From contig JBCCFD010000405.1 in the NCBI GenBank assembly GCA_039029915.1, positions 1 to 7,500 of the forward strand: a stretch of 7,500 bases of DNA, in the 5' to 3' direction. The notes below the pieces were generated by a model that did not search any database, had not been told where the DNA came from, and saw nothing but the letters and a program-made list of their open reading frames with translations. The translations under genes were made by a program, and so were the position numbers. This stretch comes from QQUD01 sp039029915. Its GTDB lineage: Bacteria > Chloroflexota > Anaerolineae > Promineifilales > Promineifilaceae. Positions 6,166 through 7,500 of the stretch are shown in pieces (position 1 is the stretch's first letter; each line of letters opens with the position of its first letter).

Positions 6166-7020
6166 TTACTCCACATTGAGCTTGGCAACTTCAATTTTGT
6201 AAAACACAAGTTGCTCAAATAGTTCAAATCCCATCTGGTCATTAATATAAAGCATGGGTCGGTTGCTGTTGAAATTTTCTGTATCAATATGCGTAATGTG
6301 GGGATGGTTTTCATGTAGATTTAGCATTGCTGCTGCTTTGAGCCATTTTCCTAAACCACGCCCTTGGTCCTCTTTTTGCACGCCGGTGAGATAGATGCTG
6401 GCTCGGTCAGGATGGTTCGTATTGAGGAAAAAATCAGTTAGGCCACTTAAACGGCCGTTTTCCTCGACGGTACAAAACAGATGCCGCACCAGCCCGTTGG
6501 CCTCATTCGGCTTCGCATCACGCTTTAGTTGATCTGGTGTTAGCGTAAAAGTCATCCCCACCATATCATCAGTTGGTTGTAGCCGATTAACGGCCGTTAC
6601 CAGCTCACAAAACGGCTCAATCATTGACTCATTGGGCATATTAATAAAATGGTGCATCTTTGTGTCCAGATTACGGGCTTGACCATCTTGTACCCATCGC
6701 GCCATCATCGACCAATCAACCGCTTCCATTTTTAGACGATTCACCTGTTCTCGACCGGCTTCCGTAGCCCCAATCTTTTCAGCAAAGGCAATGCCTTCAT
6801 CACAATTGGTGTCGGATAGTAACCAGCTTGCACCTGCTTCCCTGGCAAAAGCAGCGAGAGACGGCAACAATTTTGTGGCATATCCACGGCGTCGATACGG
6901 TTTAAGAATTATCGGTTCAACAAAGACGCGCTCTTTATTAGCGTCATAATCGGGATGCTTAGGCTTGGGATGCTGGGCCACACAAAAACCAACGCATTCA
7001 TTGTCTTCGCTGTAAATCAA
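6166..7020 (-). CDS. Tandem-GNAT acetyltransferase, main part (N-terminal ~62 residues are in another frame)
   Basis: Carries most of a two-domain GNAT protein. Counting from the TTG at 7020 (284 residues), the first domain has its acetyl-CoA loop at IILKPYRRRGYATKLL (R43-R45, G46, A48). The second has VQKEDQGRGLGKWLK (Q219, R221-G222-x-G224) followed by IDTENFNSNRPMLYINDQMGFELF, a good substrate/CoA region. TTG 7020 is unlikely to be the natural start: it has no ribosome site, and codons upstream in the same frame read NLPDQIIFYLIYSEDNECVGF, the first core strands of a GNAT fold. The true N-terminus lies in the -1 frame at 7017-7205. Joined at the A6 run, the protein is 346 residues, about right for tandem-GNAT enzymes. 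Its substrate is unknown. The stop is 3 bases before the lipoprotein start. Confidence 0.85.
   Translation of the reverse strand: MIYSEDNECVGFCVAQHPKPKHPDYDANKERVFVEPIILKPYRRRGYATKLLPSLAAFAREAGASWLLSDTNCDEGIAFAEKIGATEAGREQVNRLKMEAVDWSMMARWVQDGQARNLDTKMHHFINMPNESMIEPFCELVTAVNRLQPTDDMVGMTFTLTPDQLKRDAKPNEANGLVRHLFCTVEENGRLSGLTDFFLNTNHPDRASIYLTGVQKEDQGRGLGKWLKAAAMLNLHENHPHITHIDTENFNSNRPMLYINDQMGFELFEQLVFYKIEVAKLNVE
6169..6174 (-). promoter_or_regulatory. Ribosome binding site deciding the TTG start of the lipoprotein gene
   Basis: GTGGAG on the minus strand, inside the last codons of the GNAT gene, 6 bases before the TTG at 6162. It supports the unusual start codon. Confidence 0.75.
6450..6459. 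repeat. AACGGCCGTT palindrome (copy 4)
   Basis: Exact decamer, self-complementary over 12 bases (6449-6460, AAACGGCCGTTT). On the minus strand it is read as Asn-Gly-Arg-Leu, a different codon phase from copies 1, 2 and 5. Confidence 0.9.
6589..6598. repeat. AACGGCCGTT palindrome (copy 5)
   Basis: Exact decamer, self-complementary over 12 bases (6588-6599). In the same gene as copy 4 but read as Thr-Ala-Val, so one gene carries the motif in two phases. Confidence 0.9.
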
Positions 7021-7205
7021 GTAGAAGATGATTTGGTCAGGGAGGTTAAGAATATTGGTAAAGTTTTTTGCTGCTCATCAAACGACGGCAGGACAGCCTC
7101 AGGCTCTTGCTCAAGGCGCAGCTTGTTTTGCAGGGTAATGAGATCGGCCCACTGTTGGTTGCTCATCGCTTGAAAATCAAGCCGTACGACCATAGGTTCA
7201 CTCAT
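7017..7205 (-). pseudogene. N-terminal fragment of the tandem-GNAT acetyltransferase, before the -1 frameshift
   Basis: 62 codons from ATG 7205 to TGA 7019-7017. GGAGG (7215-7211), 5 bases before this ATG, is the best ribosome site of the leftward operon, so translation begins here; a TTG at 7217 would lie inside that site region. The first 47 residues (MSEPMVVRLDFQAMSNQQWA, then a helix LITLQNKLRLEQEP) resemble the start of tandem-GNAT proteins. After K47 this frame turns to low-quality sequence (TLPIFLTSLTKSSST) and stops, whereas the -1 frame continues as NFTNILNLPDQIIFYLIY into the GNAT fold. I therefore treat it and the downstream part as one gene. Whether it is broken, mis-sequenced or rescued by slippage is open; the stop and the downstream TTG overlap as TTGA, so re-initiation is also conceivable. 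Confidence 0.75.
7064..7069 (-). other. A6 run: likely site of the -1 frameshift in the tandem-GNAT gene
   Basis: The minus strand reads CAG CAA AAA ACT here. Slipping back one base after AAA, or inserting one A, gives CAG CAA AAA AAC TTT and joins the two GNAT frames seamlessly. The heptamer A-AAA-AAC occurs but is one base out of phase for the classical tandem-slip mechanism. Confidence 0.65.
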
Positions 7206-7210
7206 GCTTT

Positions 7211-7215
7211 CCTCC
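7211..7215 (-). promoter_or_regulatory. Ribosome binding site of the leftward GNAT-lipoprotein-GNAT operon
   Basis: GGAGG on the minus strand, 5 bases before ATG 7205. It fixes that start over the alternative TTG at 7217. A TATATT lies directly upstream, but too close to the ribosome site to be a confident -10. Confidence 0.8.
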
Positions 7216-7217
7216 AA

Positions 7218-7486
7218 ATATAATCGAGTGGATTGTTAAGTGAAACGAAGTTCAAGTCGTTCGCGTTTTTTGCTCAGGTCTGTGGAAAAACCTTTTGCGA
7301 ACTGCCTAGCAGTTTGCACTAATGCACACCGATACTCTCTTGACCCTTATCATCACAGGAAACCTGCTAAATTGCAACTTTACCAGCCAAAAAAACGAAA
7401 ATCAACGATACTACCGTTTCATTCTTGCCCAATCGAGTTGTCTTTTTAACTAGTAGTCCACCAAAGATCTTTTGCAAGGTGTAACG
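7218..7486. other. Non-coding stretch upstream of the leftward operon
   Basis: I find no convincing gene in these 270 bases. The plus-strand open frame 7240-7449 begins with GTG, has no ribosome site and gives an Arg/Ser/Lys-rich, low-quality product. The stretch must hold the promoter of the leftward operon, but no clear -35/-10 pair stands out. It contains the inverted repeat at 7296-7318 and a 10-bp palindrome AAAGATCTTT (7463-7472). Confidence 0.5.
7296..7318. repeat. 23-bp imperfect inverted repeat upstream of the GNAT operon
   Basis: Arms TGCGAACTGC (7296-7305) and GCAGTTTGCA (7309-7318) around CTA, with one mismatch that is a G-U pair in RNA. It could be an operator for the leftward operon 90 bases away. 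As minus-strand RNA it forms a hairpin followed 6 bases later by TTTTT, so a weak terminator for leftward transcripts from outside is also possible. Confidence 0.45.
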
Positions 7487-7500
7487 ATGACGAGGACTAC
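7487..7500 (+). CDS. Possible start of a further gene (cut by window edge)
   Basis: ATG at 7487 followed by four open codons (MTRT...), with AAGG (7476-7479) 7 bases upstream. Too little is present to name it. The spacing is right, but the evidence is only a start codon and a modest ribosome site. Confidence 0.3.

Noticed and set aside
7064..7070. Classical -1 programmed frameshift heptamer A-AAA-AAC
   Set aside because: The heptamer is present, but the incoming frame reads CAA-AAA-ACT, so it is out of phase for tandem slippage; other slippage or an indel is more likely.
7340..7373. Plus-strand promoter TTGACC...TAAATT
   Set aside because: The 22-base spacer is too long for a standard sigma-70 promoter.
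7240..7449. 69-residue plus-strand open frame
   Set aside because: GTG start without a ribosome site, a low-complexity basic product, and no family likeness.
1..7500. CRISPR arrays, tRNA or rRNA genes, transposases, toxin-antitoxin or restriction systems
   Set aside because: No regularly spaced repeats, cloverleaf or rRNA sequence, and no protein with such motifs. The AACGGCCGTT copies are irregularly spaced and lie inside genes, unlike CRISPR repeats.

Overview
This is a compact, moderately AT-leaning bacterial window (roughly mid-40s % GC by eye). It carries nine recognisable protein genes, one of them split by a frameshift, plus one previously uncounted 33-codon gene. Good Shine-Dalgarno sites, the gene families present and an over-represented palindrome (AACGGCCGTT) suggest an environmental bacterium. 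My tentative guess is Chloroflexota (Anaerolineae-like), but this is inference from general familiarity; no rRNA or other marker gene is present to prove it.

Layout. Bases 1-2370 (+): a sensor histidine kinase entering from the left edge (GAF-GAF-PAS-HisKA-HATPase), followed 4 bases later by a single-domain response regulator. Bases 2367-3266 (-): a zinc-motif ROK fructokinase (GmuE/YdhR type), stop-to-stop with the regulator. Bases 3267-3747: an intergenic stretch holding a 33-aa predicted membrane peptide gene on the minus strand, a possible leaderless promoter for the kinase, and a well-formed plus-strand promoter (TTGCAC-17-TAAGAT) framed by two near-identical 22-bp palindromes. Bases 3748-5050 (+): a three-gene operon, SRPBCC/AHSA1 protein, ArsR-type repressor, second SRPBCC/AHSA1 protein, probably autorepressed through the two palindromes. 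Bases 5043-7205 (-): a second operon read leftwards: a tandem-GNAT acetyltransferase broken by a -1 frameshift at an A6 run, a cysteine-rich lipoprotein starting at TTG, and a small GNAT acetyltransferase. Bases 7206-7486: mostly non-coding, with an inverted repeat; a new plus-strand gene may start at 7487.

The most interesting signals lie at DNA level. The exact decamer AACGGCCGTT occurs five times between 2373 and 6598, plus three one-mismatch copies in the window. It falls in two different codon phases and also between genes, so it resembles a highly iterated palindrome (compare HIP1 of cyanobacteria) rather than a protein motif. The paired operator, the split GNAT gene and the tiny membrane protein are separate, testable observations. 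I see no CRISPR array, tRNA, rRNA, transposase or classical defence system.
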